A DNA stretch of 64,000 bases from Gordionus sp. m RMFG-2023 (taxonomy: Eukaryota > Nematomorpha > Gordioida > Chordodea > Parachordodidae). The DNA is taken from NCBI RefSeq assembly GCF_954871325.1, contig NC_088775.1, positions 66,875,561 to 66,939,560 on the forward strand, in the 5' to 3' direction. The translations under genes and the position numbers were made by a program. Shown here in pieces: positions 1 through 10,585 of this stretch. The stretch's first letter is position 1. Each line of letters opens with the position of its first letter. The notes beneath the pieces are model-generated. The model was not told the origin of the DNA and did no database searches. It saw nothing but the letters and a program-made list of their open reading frames with translations.

Positions 1-171
1 AAATTGGAATAATTAATTTAATTTTATAAATTGAGATTCTATGTTACCTTAGTTTATGATGGAATTCCAATTACTGCAATCTGGAATTACATTAAATTCC
101 AATATTACTACGATATATAGATATTCTTTATCAAATATTATATATTTTAAAATCACGTATTCTAAATAAAG

Positions 172-389
172 TCGCGGAAACGAATGATTATGATGAAAAG
201 TATGTGGAGAAAGAAAATGTGAATCTTAAGCCGGCCTCCATTAAAATCAACAAAAATTTTAATTCGAACACTGATATAGCAGAAATCGATTATAATAAAA
301 AAATATATACCGCACCTCTAAGTAACAATGATTGTGCGAATGAGATTTTATGCAATTCGTTAACAGTACCTGAAGTAAACAGTTTTACA
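172..389 (+). CDS. Probable coding exon upstream of a SAM-domain exon
   Basis: This stretch is an open frame of about 72 codons, rich in Asn, Glu, Lys and Ser, with no recognisable domain. It looks like a low-complexity linker. An AG lies at 170-171 and a GT at 390-391. The frame leaves one base at the donor, and this joins in phase with the next small open segment (445-509), which then joins in phase with the SAM exon at 1063. That phase consistency across three junctions is the main support. The true 5' boundary is less certain because the acceptor has no strong polypyrimidine tract and the frame stays open for about 30 bases further upstream. Exons further 5' lie outside the window. Confidence 0.45.
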
Positions 390-444
390 AGTATATATAT
401 TATCATGTTTAAAATATAATGAATAAATCATTTTTTTAAAAAAG

Positions 445-509
445 ACCTCTCCTCAAACGAAATAAAAAATGAACATTATGCAAATACAAACACTGAAACC
501 TCTAACAAG
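445..509 (+). CDS. Probable small coding exon of the SAM-domain gene
   Basis: This 65-bp open segment is flanked by AG (443-444) and GT (510-511, GTAAAT). It accepts one base from the preceding exon and ends in phase 0, as the SAM exon at 1063 requires. The intron before it is only 55 bp (390-444); the one after it is 553 bp. The encoded residues are polar and carry no known motif. The call rests on splice signals and phase, not on homology. Confidence 0.4.
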
Positions 510-1062
510 GTAAATAATGTTTATGTATTTTGACAACTACACTCCCCCCCCCATCTCCCTGCCCCCAACGGCTAACTTCTAGGGGTCCACTATAGTTTGA
601 TAATATTTTAATTTTAAGAAACATTTTCCTGGCAATAAATTGGTAATGTTAAAAATAAAAAACACACTGTACTAATATTATAGACACTAGCTCCTTTTGA
701 TAAATTATACATTTGTCAAATTATCGATCGTTTTTAAATTCAATTTATATAAGATTTAGAAAACACTGTAAGGTGATATATTTTTAAGCTCATAAAATGT
801 TTCATTTTCCTTCACTTAAGTTAAGATACATTCTATATAATTGTTAATTAGTGCTGTAGGAAATATATTTTAAAAAGCAACTGGTTAAGTGGGAATTGCA
901 TCAGAAAACCTTTATTTTATATCTCTAAAATCATTTTTAAATATTATTGACCTTTTTTTAAACATCATTTACAGAATTACCATAATATGAGTAAAATAGT
1001 AATCGCCTACTTTATAGCACTGTTATAAATATCCATATTTTTTAAAAAAAATTTTATCATAG

Positions 1063-1242
1063 GTTCAAAAGAATTTGATTGATCATTATTATAATTGGGA
1101 CAAGATTTTTACTAATAAATGGAGTGTGCATCATGTCTCACAATGGCTATTAAACATTCATTTAGAGCGATATATTCCAGAGTTTGAGAAACAAAACATA
1201 GATGGTAATAAACTCCTCACTTTAACTGATATAGAATTAAAG
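1063..1242 (+). CDS. SAM domain exon, neurabin/spinophilin-like
   Basis: This exon encodes about 60 residues that include the first four helices of a SAM (sterile alpha motif) domain. The signature is WSVHHVSQWLLNIHLERYIP, followed by F.KQNIDGNKLLTLTDIELK. The W..HHV..WL..I.LE.YI..F....IDG..LL.L pattern matches the C-terminal SAM domains of the neurabin family, which are actin- and PP1-binding scaffold proteins of cell junctions and synapses. Other SAM scaffolds cannot be excluded from this fragment. The acceptor (ATCATAG) is at 1061-1062 and the donor (GTATTT) at 1243. Both junctions are in phase 0. The last helix of the SAM domain is missing here and is supplied by the exon at 2721. Confidence 0.8.
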
Positions 1243-2720
1243 GTATTTATAAAATGACAATATATTATTTTGACAAAATGACATTTAATTATAAATATTA
1301 ATTAATTAATTGGAGAATTTTTATTTTAGTTATTTCTATAGCAAACTTTTTTTAATTTTAGCAGGGTTCAGGTTCAGCAAAAATGGGTTTCGACGGGTTC
1401 AGTTTATTTTTTTTATAAAAAATACACATAGAATCTTTTCTTTCAATAAAAACTATCCATTTATATTTTCACTTGCGGACTGTTTAAGTATTTCTTTTAT
1501 AGTTAGAGTTCTTACTTTACTATTTCAATATATTGAATATTAAAATCAATACCCTCGTTTTTTCTGAAGGAGTTTTCCCATAACATAATTTATATTTGAC
1601 CATGTATCATGGCAGTTTTAATAATTTAATTTTGTATACAATTATTTTTAAATAGCATTTTTCTCATACCACACTTAAGTAATGAGGATTTCCTAAAACT
1701 ATCCAATCATTTTAAATGGTCGTCTATTTAAAGTTACCAATTCAACTAATATACTTTTCTACTGTTTGTTTTCCAAATATTATAACATTAACAGAAAGTT
1801 GTGGAAAACATTTCTTTCAATGGTTTTAAAGTTAGCACCAGGTTTAATTTTCTGAAGGAAGATAATTATTGATTGAATTAATTATTTTTTTCTCTCCACT
1901 TATCTTGATCTGATCTATAATGTATTTCAGAGTTGAAGAAATGTATTTCTTTCAATTTTACAGATTATAATTAAACAATCAGGTGTCAAGCAAGCTTCAA
2001 AGCTACAAGTCAAATCTTATAATGTTCTAAAATTAAAACTCTAGATATTTTGATTCTTATTTAAAATAAAAATTGGTGATTATTAATTAAAATTACTAAA
2101 TGGGATAATATAAAGCCCTATAATAACAAATATTGTTACAAATTTATACCTTTCAATTTGCTCATTTGAATTTTAATTATTGGGCATAAGAAAGAACGAT
2201 GAAACGGATTCTTAAGGTTAGGATCACTAAAAAAATAGATTCAATTTTTTGGATTCGGAATTAATCTCTGGAACAGTTGGGTATAAGAAATTGGTCAATT
2301 CGGCGTAATCTTTAGGCACTTGCTGAAAAAATCTGCTAAGCATTGAGCCAAATTTTTTCCTTTAGAATTGAACTATATTTTCAAAAGGAAATCGAGGCTA
2401 AGATGATTTTTGACTGCTGGATAAAAAAGCAATTACTCAACTATAATTCTTTTAATCCCATAGCTCTGGTATTTATTTGAACACATAGAATAATATATAT
2501 TAAAATAATAATTTAAAATTTAAATTAAATACCTGACCTCATACTGGTTCGGGATAGAAAAAATGAGTAAATTAATTTTTGAGCTGGTCACTTGTGAAGG
2601 GTTTAATTTAGTTTGAATTATACTTATGGTTTATAATAATTTGACTCAAAAGAAAAAACTTTGGAACTCCATATTTCAAATAATAATTTTTTTAAATATT
2701 TTTTATAAATCATCAATCAG
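1243..2720 (+). other. Intron inside the SAM domain (1,478 bp)
   Basis: This stretch is AT-rich and non-coding. It runs from the GT at 1243 to the CAG at 2718-2720. No transposon with readable ends was found in it. It is far longer than the 33-55 bp introns seen elsewhere in the window. An open frame near 1310-1543 is low-complexity and not credible as coding. Confidence 0.6.
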
Positions 2721-3101
2721 AAAATAAGATTACAAGCCTCGGATAAAAGAATTTTTAAAAAGGAATTAAATTTGCTTAAAAAATCAGGAGTGTCAGAAAA
2801 TAGTTACTATCAATCGAAAGAAAAGACATCAACACATGTAGATTCAAATGCAATTACAAAATCACAGCAACTTAATCAAAATGGCGCAATTAAATTATGT
2901 GATTACGACTTATTTTTCGATGCCCATTCGCAAATGTACAATGAAGGTGAACTGGATTATGATCAAGATGGGGCGAATACGTATCGAAGAAATGATATCG
3001 AATTCGATGAAAGTGATCAAACGAATAAAGATTACTTAGCATCGTTTTGGAACGCTGAAAAAGTGTTTCGAAAATCACAAAAAAAAATCAAAGGAGTATA
3101 A
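2721..3101 (+). CDS. Last exon of the SAM-domain gene: final SAM helix and C-terminal tail
   Basis: This exon opens in phase 0 directly after CAG with K-I-R-L-Q-A-S-D-K-R-I-F-K-K-E-L-N-L-L-K. Joined to ...IELK of the previous exon, it completes the last SAM helix (pattern S.DR...K.EL..LK). It then continues as a polar, acidic tail of about 100 residues containing DYD, DQDG and DESD clusters, and ends at a TAA (3099-3101). The tail has no recognised domain. A likely poly(A) signal AATAAA lies at 3177-3182. The phase match and the completion of the SAM fold make this exon much firmer than the two small upstream ones. Confidence 0.75.
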   Translation, partial: KIRLQASDKRIFKKELNLLKKSGVSENSYYQSKEKTSTHVDSNAITKSQQLNQNGAIKLCDYDLFFDAHSQMYNEGELDYDQDGANTYRRNDIEFDESDQTNKDYLASFWNAEKVFRKSQKKIKGV

Positions 3102-3176
3102 TTATTTCACTCTTAGAACTATAAATATATATATTATTTTAAGTATATTTCACTATTTCTTAATAAGCAAAGATAT

Positions 3177-3182
3177 AATAAA
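3177..3182 (+). promoter_or_regulatory. Candidate poly(A) signal of the SAM-domain gene
   Basis: AATAAA about 75 bp after the stop codon. It is the nearest canonical signal, but the region is so AT-rich that chance occurrence is possible. Confidence 0.35.
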
Positions 3183-3587
3183 AATGGATAAATATATTAA
3201 TTTTGTATAATTACTCAATTGAATGATATTTTTTTAAAGAAAAGTAGTTCATCATAAAAATTTTAATCTTTTAAATTTTTATGAACTTCTCTGAAAATTT
3301 GTAGTATATATATTAGCGGCAATTAGACATGTGCGCCGACCACATTATCAGCAGCGGCGTTTCTTTTTTTAAAGCGATCAGCTGGCTACGACGAATTGAT
3401 TTAGACGCCGCCACAAAAATCGGTGGCGGCGTGAAATACTTTTCTAACTTATATTTTTTATTTAAAATTATAAATTCGTTGAAAACATTTTTAAAATAAA
3501 ATTTATGCTTTATTATATATATAACTATAATTTAATGATTTTATTAAGTTGTTAAGTTATAATTATCATGTATAAATATTATTTTAT

Positions 3588-3770
3588 TTAAGTTGTTAAG
3601 TTATAATTATCATGTATAAATATTATTTTATTTAGATTTATAGGACATAATAATGATCTTTTAGGGTTCAGAGTGAACCTAGCTATGGAAAATGCACGCT
3701 CGCTGGGTGTGCTCGTAGCTGTAACGTACAGGATCTTTCTAGTTAATATTGAAAGTTTAGGAATATCCAA
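3588..3770 (-). pseudogene. hAT transposase C-terminal dimerisation region (fragment)
   Basis: The minus-strand translation contains LSILTRKIL..TATSTPSERAFS..R....KRS, the classic hAT C-terminal dimerisation signature (A-T-S-x-P-S-E-R-x-F-S). It closes with a run resembling L.KIIFIHDN. It lies about 250 bp from the left end of the element at 3324, as expected for the 3' end of a minus-strand hAT gene. Upstream sequence between here and 5633 is broken by stops and by a nested MITE, so no functional transposase can be made from this copy. Confidence 0.75.
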
Positions 3771-4502
3771 TGCTCTTATCTTCCAAAAATCTAAGACATC
3801 TTTTATCTCTAAATTATAAGGCGAAAATAATGAATAACACTCTTTTTCTAAACTAGTTAAATAGTCTTGGATTTTTATTATGAATAGATGAATGTTTCGT
3901 AGCCAATGACTTAAGATAAATAGAATTTTGAAGCAACTTCCGTCGTTTCACATTCGATTAATTCTTCCGTGTAAGACAGTAGAGAGGTAGCGTGTTGACA
4001 TAAAAATTGCGCCTGAGTAATATTTTTAAATATTCATTTACTATGTTTATAGATTGAAAACGAGGATCCAAAAGTGCTCCTAACAACACCTAAGTAAAAA
4101 ATAAAACAAAGAGAAATAATATTTAAAAAAAACTAATTTATGTATTTTAAAATACTACCTGAAGATCGGTAGTATTTTAAATATATGATCAAATATAGTA
4201 AGCATATTTTATTTAAGGGATGCTATGGGAGGACTATCATATTCTTTTACAATTAAATGATTCTTAATTTCACTACGAAATAATAAGGATAAATTTATAG
4301 TAACTCCTTTTTGAACGGATAAAAATTCAACAGTTTTTTTGAAGGTTTTAAGAAAATTTAAAAGTTCATGCACCAAGTCCCAATCGGAGTTAAATAATTT
4401 GAGATCCGATTATTCCATTCTATTTAATAGAATATTTATAGGATTTTTGTTATTGGCATTCACACTTTTCAGCATTATTAAAATACTATGCCAACATGTA
4501 GG

Positions 4503-4697
4503 TAGTGTTGTTAAACGGCTTGTTTTGAGCCGATTTTTAAAAACGGCTAACTCAATATTTCATTCAGAATACAATTACGCAAGCTTGAAGATTTTGTTTG
4601 TAGAAGGAACAAAGGTTCAGATATCTATTAACGAAATCTCAAGGTTTAAGCAATATTTTTCTGGCTAAAATATTGAGTTAGCCGTTTAACAACACTA
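4503..4697. mobile_element. hAT-type MITE, 195 bp (TAGTGTTG family)
   Basis: Near-perfect inverted ends TAGTGTTGTTAAACGGC. Target duplication CATGTAGG (4495-4502) and CATGTAAG (4698-4705), 7 of 8 identical. A second copy is nested at 13830-14051. The long open frame that crosses it (4339-4668) is not a gene. Confidence 0.85.
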
Positions 4698-5632
4698 CAT
4701 GTAAGCACATTTCACTTTTTATATGAGATTTTCTATTTTATTAACTTTTTTTATTCCATCGACTGTCACTAAATTATGTAATCCATGCCCCAAACATAAT
4801 TGATGGTCATATTCTCCTAGATGACTTTTCTTTACATTGGGTTCTGCATCCGTAACCATTTGAATTTTCTTGGACCCTAAATCAAATTCATTTTCAATTT
4901 TTCTATCTCGGGAAGAATAGTTTCAGCGACATGTAATGTATAAAATAAATATTAAAATTATTATCTATTTCGTGAAATATAAAGGTAATATAATTTCGCC
5001 GTCTTTATTTGTGGGTCCACATATCAAAAGTTATAGCACAAAATTTCGGACCTATATTAATTTTTTAACATATGTATGCTTTCATTGATAAATACACATC
5101 ATCTAATCCACTCCGGCTAAGTGTTGTTCTATCTGGTAAATCTTTTGTATTTGAAATAATGCCATATTTCTACATAATAAAAAGTTAATAATAAAAACAT
5201 TATGCCTTAAAAAATACTAATTATGGGATGCGATCAGTTTTATTTAAATATTCTATTATAAAATAATTTTTTAAAGTTAAAATAAAAATAAGATTGCCCT
5301 ATAAAAAATTATAATGATTTTACAAATAACCTTTAGAAAATCTTGCATTCCAGTATTATTTATAAGAGAATGGCCATAAATCCTTGCTACACATGAGAAC
5401 ATAATTCCTTAACAGAATCCATTTTTTTATCTTTTATAGGGTCAGTAGTATCTTTTACAATGGGTTTGAAAAAAAATTTTAAATTTTGTTTAGATATTTC
5501 TTCTTTACATGATAAGTCATGTTTGCCAAGTAAATGCTTTATTATGTTTGATGTGCTCACTTATATTTTTTGAAAAAGATTTGATTGGAGAACTTAAAAA
5601 ATTCACAGATATTTTAAAAATAATCAAAAAAT

Positions 5633-5830
5633 TTATTCTGAAAATGAATAATTATTTTCATCTTCACCATCTTTATCATGTGCTATTTGCAAGCATATAT
5701 TGCATAAGACTCTATCTGTAGCAACACTGGTTCTCTTATTATTTGTGTCAGTTTTTAACATTAAGGATCCAAAATATTTCCATACAAAAGAAGGTTTTGC
5801 TTGCAAGGATATATTGTATTTTGCACCCAT
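5633..5830 (-). pseudogene. BED zinc finger of the hAT transposase (fragment)
   Basis: The minus-strand open frame encodes SFVWKYFG followed about 30 residues later by CNIC and an acidic stretch (DKDGEDENN). The aromatic S.VW.YF plus C..C spacing is that of a BED-type zinc finger, the DNA-binding module at the N-terminus of ZBED/hAT transposases. The histidines expected further on are not clear, and the frame then stops. Its position at the far end from the dimerisation region (3588-3770) fits one minus-strand gene spanning the element. Confidence 0.6.
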
Positions 5831-5991
5831 TATAACCGTTTTAGTATTGCTATTTTTATATATGTTATTATGGCAATAAAATAAAAATCATTAATTAAAA
5901 TTTCCTTTTATGATAAAAAATAAATTTTATATGATGAGTTGTAGATTGTATTAAGAAAATATTGTATTACTCCTTATATAATAATTTATGG

Positions 5992-6365
5992 TAGAGCTCT
6001 GCAAAGTTAGGCCCCTAATTCTATTTAAAATAATCGGGTTCGGGCCGGGCCTAATATTTTTAAAAAAATTTCGGGCTGGGTAGGGTCGGACCTTGGAAAT
6101 TTTATTAAATATATCTAAATTTATCAATTTTATATTGAATTTTTTATGTAAAATAAAAATTTTTGATTTAATTTATTGAAACTAAAACGCTATATAACAT
6201 ATGTCATTTATTTTAAGTAATTATAAAAATTAATTTCTTATTTAAATAAATTCGGGCCTGGCCGGGCCGGTGAATTTTTTTAAAATTAATTTCGGGCCGG
6301 GCCGGCAAAACTTTTAAAAAAATTTCGGGCCGGGCTTGAAAAATTAGGCCCGATGCAGATCAATA
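5992..6365. mobile_element. GC-spiked hAT MITE, 374 bp (TAGAG-CTGCA family), copy 1
   Basis: Ends TAGAGCTCTGCAAAGTTAGG and, reversed, TATTGATCTGCATCGGGCC. Perfect 8-bp target duplication ATTTATGG (5984-5991 and 6366-6373). The body carries several GGGCCGGGC-type boxes separated by T/A-rich spacers. It is inserted inside the hAT element at 3324-6815. Confidence 0.9.
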
Positions 6366-7177
6366 ATTTATGGTCCTATAAAAAATATTTGAAACATCAA
6401 AAATTAAAAGAATAAAATATATAATAATACTTCAATACCTTTTCTGTTTTACTATCCTAATCTTATCTTGTCTAGCACGTTAGTCACAGACCTGCTCAAA
6501 GTGAGCGAACATCTATTATATGGATTATTACAAATCAAATTTATAGTAAATAATATTTATTAATTTTAAAAAATAAAATCACATTTTTTAATAATTCAAA
6601 AAATACATAATATTATTTTTCTTCTCATTACTATTCATAAATAATATATAAAATAAAAATTATTTTTAATAATGAAAAATATGTATCACGCCGCCACCTC
6701 GCCAAATTTTTACATCGGCGGCGGCGTGTTGGGCTCCGACACTTTATTGGCGGCGGCGTCGGTGTGGTCAAAAATTACCGGCGACAGTGTATTTGACCGG
6801 CGGCGCACATGTCTAGCCGCAATGTACTTTTTCCCGCATGTATTATTTTTTCAACTATCACTTTTTGAACGCGTTTTTATACATTTAAAAATCTGATTTT
6901 ACTGGAAATATATTCCAGCAGGCTTAGAGTACATATCCTATGAATCGTAGACAATTTTACCGTTAATCTTTGAGGAGTCATTTATTAGGTATAAAAATTA
7001 TATGGAAAGACTAATATAAAAATATTAAGTTCAAAAGTTCATCGCAAAATTGTCTGACATTCATAGGGTAGGTATTCCTAATATAATGCAATACATTCCC
7101 GGCAAAATCAGATTTTTTAAATTTTAAAAATCACGGTCAAAAAATGATATAAAGTTGAAGAAATAACACTTTGCCGC

Positions 7178-8581
7178 TAACATAAAAAATATGAAATATT
7201 GTATTTCGATGTGACTTAAAATGGAGTATTTATTTTTTAATGACTTTATTATAAATATAAAAGCTTTATTATAAATAGGGACATACTTCTAGATTTACCA
7301 TAAGTTATATATTTTTAAATTTATCGTTATAAGATTTTTAATAATATTTTTATTTATGCTCTAATTTTTCAACGTGGTTAACATAGTATATATATTTTAC
7401 GGGACTTTAAAAGCCTTAACTAGAGTGGGTATTTGGGGGTCAGGTTCTCCTATAAAAATTTCTGTCCTCCAAATAAAATTTTATAAATAATTTTTAGCTT
7501 AATAAAACCTTGTCGATAAAAATTATCAACTTAGCCGTCTTTTTAAATTGACTTAATTGAGGTTTTTAACAACATTAATAAAACCAATTTAGTCACTACT
7601 TATTACACATTATTCATATTTTCCTATAATATATTGCATAAATATTACCTAATTCATATTCTAAGTTGGTTATTCTAAAACCCCATTTAAAAATAACGAG
7701 AAAAAATATAATAGAAACATATAATTTTTAACCCAAGCAAAAAGTTTTAGTTGCGGTCCTGTATAAAAATAAAGTTTGGGCAAATAATCAAATTTAATTG
7801 TCAATCTCTCAGGGTTCTTATATCAAGATTTTATGTATGAAATATAAAAATTATATGAGTAAAATAAGGATGTTATGATATTATAAAAAAAATAATGTGT
7901 ATTATATACGCAAAAAAAAGGTGACGACTAAAAAACTTATAATTAATTAATAGTGTTTTAATCTATTTTTTTAAAAACTCTATATTATAAGAGGTTAGAG
8001 AACAAGGCATCTCTAAATTATTAAAGAGGTTGCAAGATTTTTAGGACCTTAACATATTTTTGCTAATTTTAAGAAAGAAAAGAATTTATTATATATTAAA
8101 CCATTAAATGGAGTATGTAGGCACACGTCAAAATAATTAAAAAGTTAATTTCTACTTAGTACCATCTATCTCCATCATATTTATGAATAAATAAATTTAC
8201 TGATTTTAAAATGGTCGTGTACCTTAAGACATACATTATAAAATAATTTTCCTTAAAATTTACATATGATTATTACAGAATTTTTGTATTTTTCTTAATA
8301 TTCTCAGTCTCGATAATAAAAATGAAATTGCCACCAGCATTAATTTTGAGGACATGTTATTTTAGGTGGTCTCAAAATATAAGTATTAATTATTTCATGT
8401 CAATTTTTCACTGCGTGGGAGTTATAAAAATTGAAAATCATTTTATAGATATCCAAAATATAAATTCTATTGTTATCTATGTTTTAGAGTCCTGCGCGGG
8501 CCTGTCTGAGCTTTATGCAACCTAACTCAGAACAGACATTCTTTCAGAATTTGTCGGGCTGGGCCCTTATTCAAAAATTTT
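7178..8581. other. AT-rich intergenic DNA, no gene seen
   Basis: No convincing coding frame. Around 7500-7580 there is a weak trace of the TAGTGTTG MITE family (TTAGCCG... and TTAACAACATTA). Around 8490-8575 a GC-richer patch (GCGCGGGCC, GGGCTGGGCCC) resembles the end of a TAGAG-CTGCA family MITE. Both are too decayed to delimit. Confidence 0.4.
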
Positions 8582-8589
8582 ATACAGGG

Positions 8590-10100
8590 CAGAGTTGTTA
8601 AAGTGCGCTAACTTTTTTGGTAGCTCTAGCTAATAGCAGCTACTTTTTTTGTAATTATTTAATTTTTTAGCGCGCTACTTTTTTTGAAAGTAACTAAGTA
8701 GCCGCTACTTCGCTACTTTTAAAAAATATAATTAAGGTAAGTATAAACAAAAATTTAAATATAATATCATAATTAATTATAATTTTTATGATTTATTATT
8801 TAATTTTGAAATTGAAATATAATTTCAATTTGTAATTTATATTTTCATTTGTATTATAAACCTAAATCACGAGTTAATAATTTAAAATGTCATCGCCTAT
8901 GGATATCCAAATCGTTGAAAGTGATTCAGACAATGATATTAATGAAATGGAAGATACCAGGGTAGAAAATGTTCTTAATAGCTATAATACTAATTTCCCA
9001 TTCCCTAGATTTGAAAATTTTTTAAAATAAAAATATAACCAAAACTGGGTTCAAATTTATTTGTTTAAAATGTAAAAAAATATTTCCTCAAATCAATCCA
9101 GTAGCTATAACTTCAAGAAACACTTAAAGGTAAATTGTCATTTTTTCATTCATATTTATTTTATAAGACTGTTCATGAGTTTTAAGGAAATGGAGAAACA
9201 TCTAAATAATTTTGGTATAGGCGACTCTACATCCAAAAAGACTAATTCAATTCAAATTAAATTAATTAATAATCCAAATGACAATATTTCTCAGAAATTG
9301 ACTGATAAAGTTATTGTTGATTTTATAATTTATACAGTTCGGCAATGTCCTTAGTTGATAATCCATCATTTACCATGATGATTAAAAATCTACCCCCTGG
9401 TACAACAATTTTATGCCGCCAGACACTAATGAATAAAATAGCAGATAACTTTAAAATGATGAGAGATGCTCTAATAGTAGAGTTATCAGAGATTTCATAT
9501 ATATGTACCACGAGAGATAGTTGCACGTAACAGAAGGTAAAAACTTATTTATATTTACAAATTGATCTGATTAAATATTTTTAGGCTTATGTGGGAATCA
9601 CAGGCCATTAGCTAGACCCTAGGACTTTAAAAAGAAGATCTATGGCATTAGCTCTCAAAATGATAATAGGATGCCAGACATATGATGTACTTGCAAATAA
9701 AATTATTGATAATCTATCTTATATTAAAAATATATACAAGTGGAAGTGTTGAGAGATTATTTAGTAAGGCAAAACTTATACTTTCTGATCGTCGCTCTAG
9801 ACTTGGGGATGATAATATTGAAATGATTTTATTATTAAAATGCAACAAATTACCGTAAATATTTATTTTATTACATAAATTTTTTTATAATCAAAACTAA
9901 CTATATTATTTATAAATGTTGATTTTTATATATTTACTATACAATAACGTTATAAGCAAAAAATAAGAAATTTGTTTGTAAATAGATTAAAAAGTAGCTG
10001 AAGCTACTTTTTTGACTAATAGCAATAGCGGTAGTGCGCTACTTTTTTTAACAAATAGCGATAGCGGTAGCGCGCTACTTTTAAAAGTAGTTTAACTCTG
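8590..10100 (+). mobile_element. hAT transposon, 1.51 kb, with perfect target duplication
   Basis: Inverted ends: CAGAGTTGTTAAAGTGCGC on the left, and CAGAGTTAAACTACTTTTAA reading in from the right. Perfect 8-bp target duplication ATACAGGG (8582-8589 and 10101-10108). Subterminal regions are packed with short GCGCTACTTTTT / AGTAGC motifs on both sides, probable transposase binding sites. It carries a plus-strand transposase relic with all three landmark regions (BED finger, central region, dimerisation domain). Confidence 0.9.
8887..9858 (+). pseudogene. hAT transposase relic with BED finger and dimerisation domain
   Basis: The N-terminus starts at ATG 8887 (MSSPMDIQIVES) and runs through an acidic stretch to FPFPRFENF. 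A decayed BED finger follows (FICLKCKK in one frame, NFKKHLK in another, ending at a donor-like GT near 9130). The central part at 9345-9530 reads LVDNPSF..., SRQTL-like CRQTLMNKI and ICTTRDS, matching the hAT pattern V.NP.F, R.TL, TT.D. The end at 9736-9858 reads SGSVERLFSKAKLILSDRRS and stops at TAA, which is the hAT dimerisation motif (S.E R.FS.A..I...RR). At 972 bp it is too short for a normal hAT transposase of 600-700 residues. Frameshifts and internal loss mean it is dead. The HLK|GT splice position recurs in the BED relics of the large palindrome at about 30712. Confidence 0.8.
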
Positions 10101-10210
10101 ATACAGGGTAATATTATATTATAAAAATCAGCTAAATAAATTCAAAAATATTATATTATTTATTTATGGTGCATGGATAGGTGTTCTACCTTTTAATATG
10201 ATTGGTATGC

Positions 10211-10577
10211 TAGAGATCTGCAAAGTTAGGCCCGGCCACTACCCGGTCCTAGGGCCTAATTCTGTTTAAAATAATTGGGTTTGGGCCGGGCCTAATATTT
10301 TTAAAAAATTCGGGCTGGGTCGGGGGGGGGGGGATTTAAAATTTTTTTAAATATATCTAAATTTATCAATTTTATATTGAATTTTTTATGTAAAATAAAA
10401 ATTTTTGATTTTATTTATTGAAACTAAACGCCATATGTCTTTTATTTTGAGTAATTATAAAAATTAATTTCTATATTTAAATAAATTCGGGCCGGTTGGG
10501 GGCTGCAAATTGTTTTAAAAAAATTTGGGGTTCGGGCCGGGCCGGACTTGAAAAATTAGGCCCGATGCAGATCACTA
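10211..10577. mobile_element. GC-spiked hAT MITE, 367 bp, copy 2
   Basis: Left end TAGAGATCTGCAAAGTTAGG. Right end reversed TAGTGATCTGCATCGGGCC. Target duplication TGGTATGC (10203-10210) and AGGTATGC (10578-10585), 7 of 8 identical. The internal architecture is the same as copy 1 at 5992. It includes a run of 12 G near 10321-10334. Confidence 0.9.
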
Positions 10578-10585
10578 AGGTATGC

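Larger units (their letters stand above)
3324..6815 (-). mobile_element. hAT transposon (ZBED-type), decayed, 3.49 kb
   Basis: The terminal inverted repeats begin TAGACATGTGCGCCG on both ends and continue into GC-rich subterminal sequence (3340-3435 and 6675-6800), which stands out in this AT-rich DNA. The element is flanked by an 8-bp target duplication with one mismatch: GCGGCAAT at 3316-3323 and GCCGCAAT at 6816-6823. It carries a minus-strand transposase relic with a BED zinc finger near 5633-5830 and the hAT dimerisation region near 3588-3770. Two MITEs are nested inside it (4503-4697 and 5992-6365), so it is older than both. Confidence 0.85.
3316..7177. mobile_element. TA-flanked MITE split by a hAT insertion
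   Basis: The left end is TA (3314-3315) followed by GCGGCAAT. The right end is ATTGCCGC-like (ACTTTGCCGC, ending 7177) followed by TA (7178-7179). The body after the interruption (6816-7177) folds on itself: 6836-6960 is an imperfect reverse complement of 7040-7175, sharing TTTTTTCAAC, AAATCTGATTTT, CCTATGAAT and GACAATTTT blocks. The intact element would be about 370 bp. TA target duplication and a fold-back shape fit a Tc1/mariner-type MITE. The 3.5-kb hAT at 3324-6815 is inserted 8 bp inside its left end. Confidence 0.65.

Noticed and set aside
4339-4668. 109-codon plus-strand frame
   Set aside because: It runs from decayed hAT sequence into a 195-bp MITE; no homology, and the MITE explains half of it.
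6672-6896. 74-codon frame in a GC-rich patch
   Set aside because: It lies on the GC-rich subterminal repeat of the hAT at 3324-6815, not a gene.
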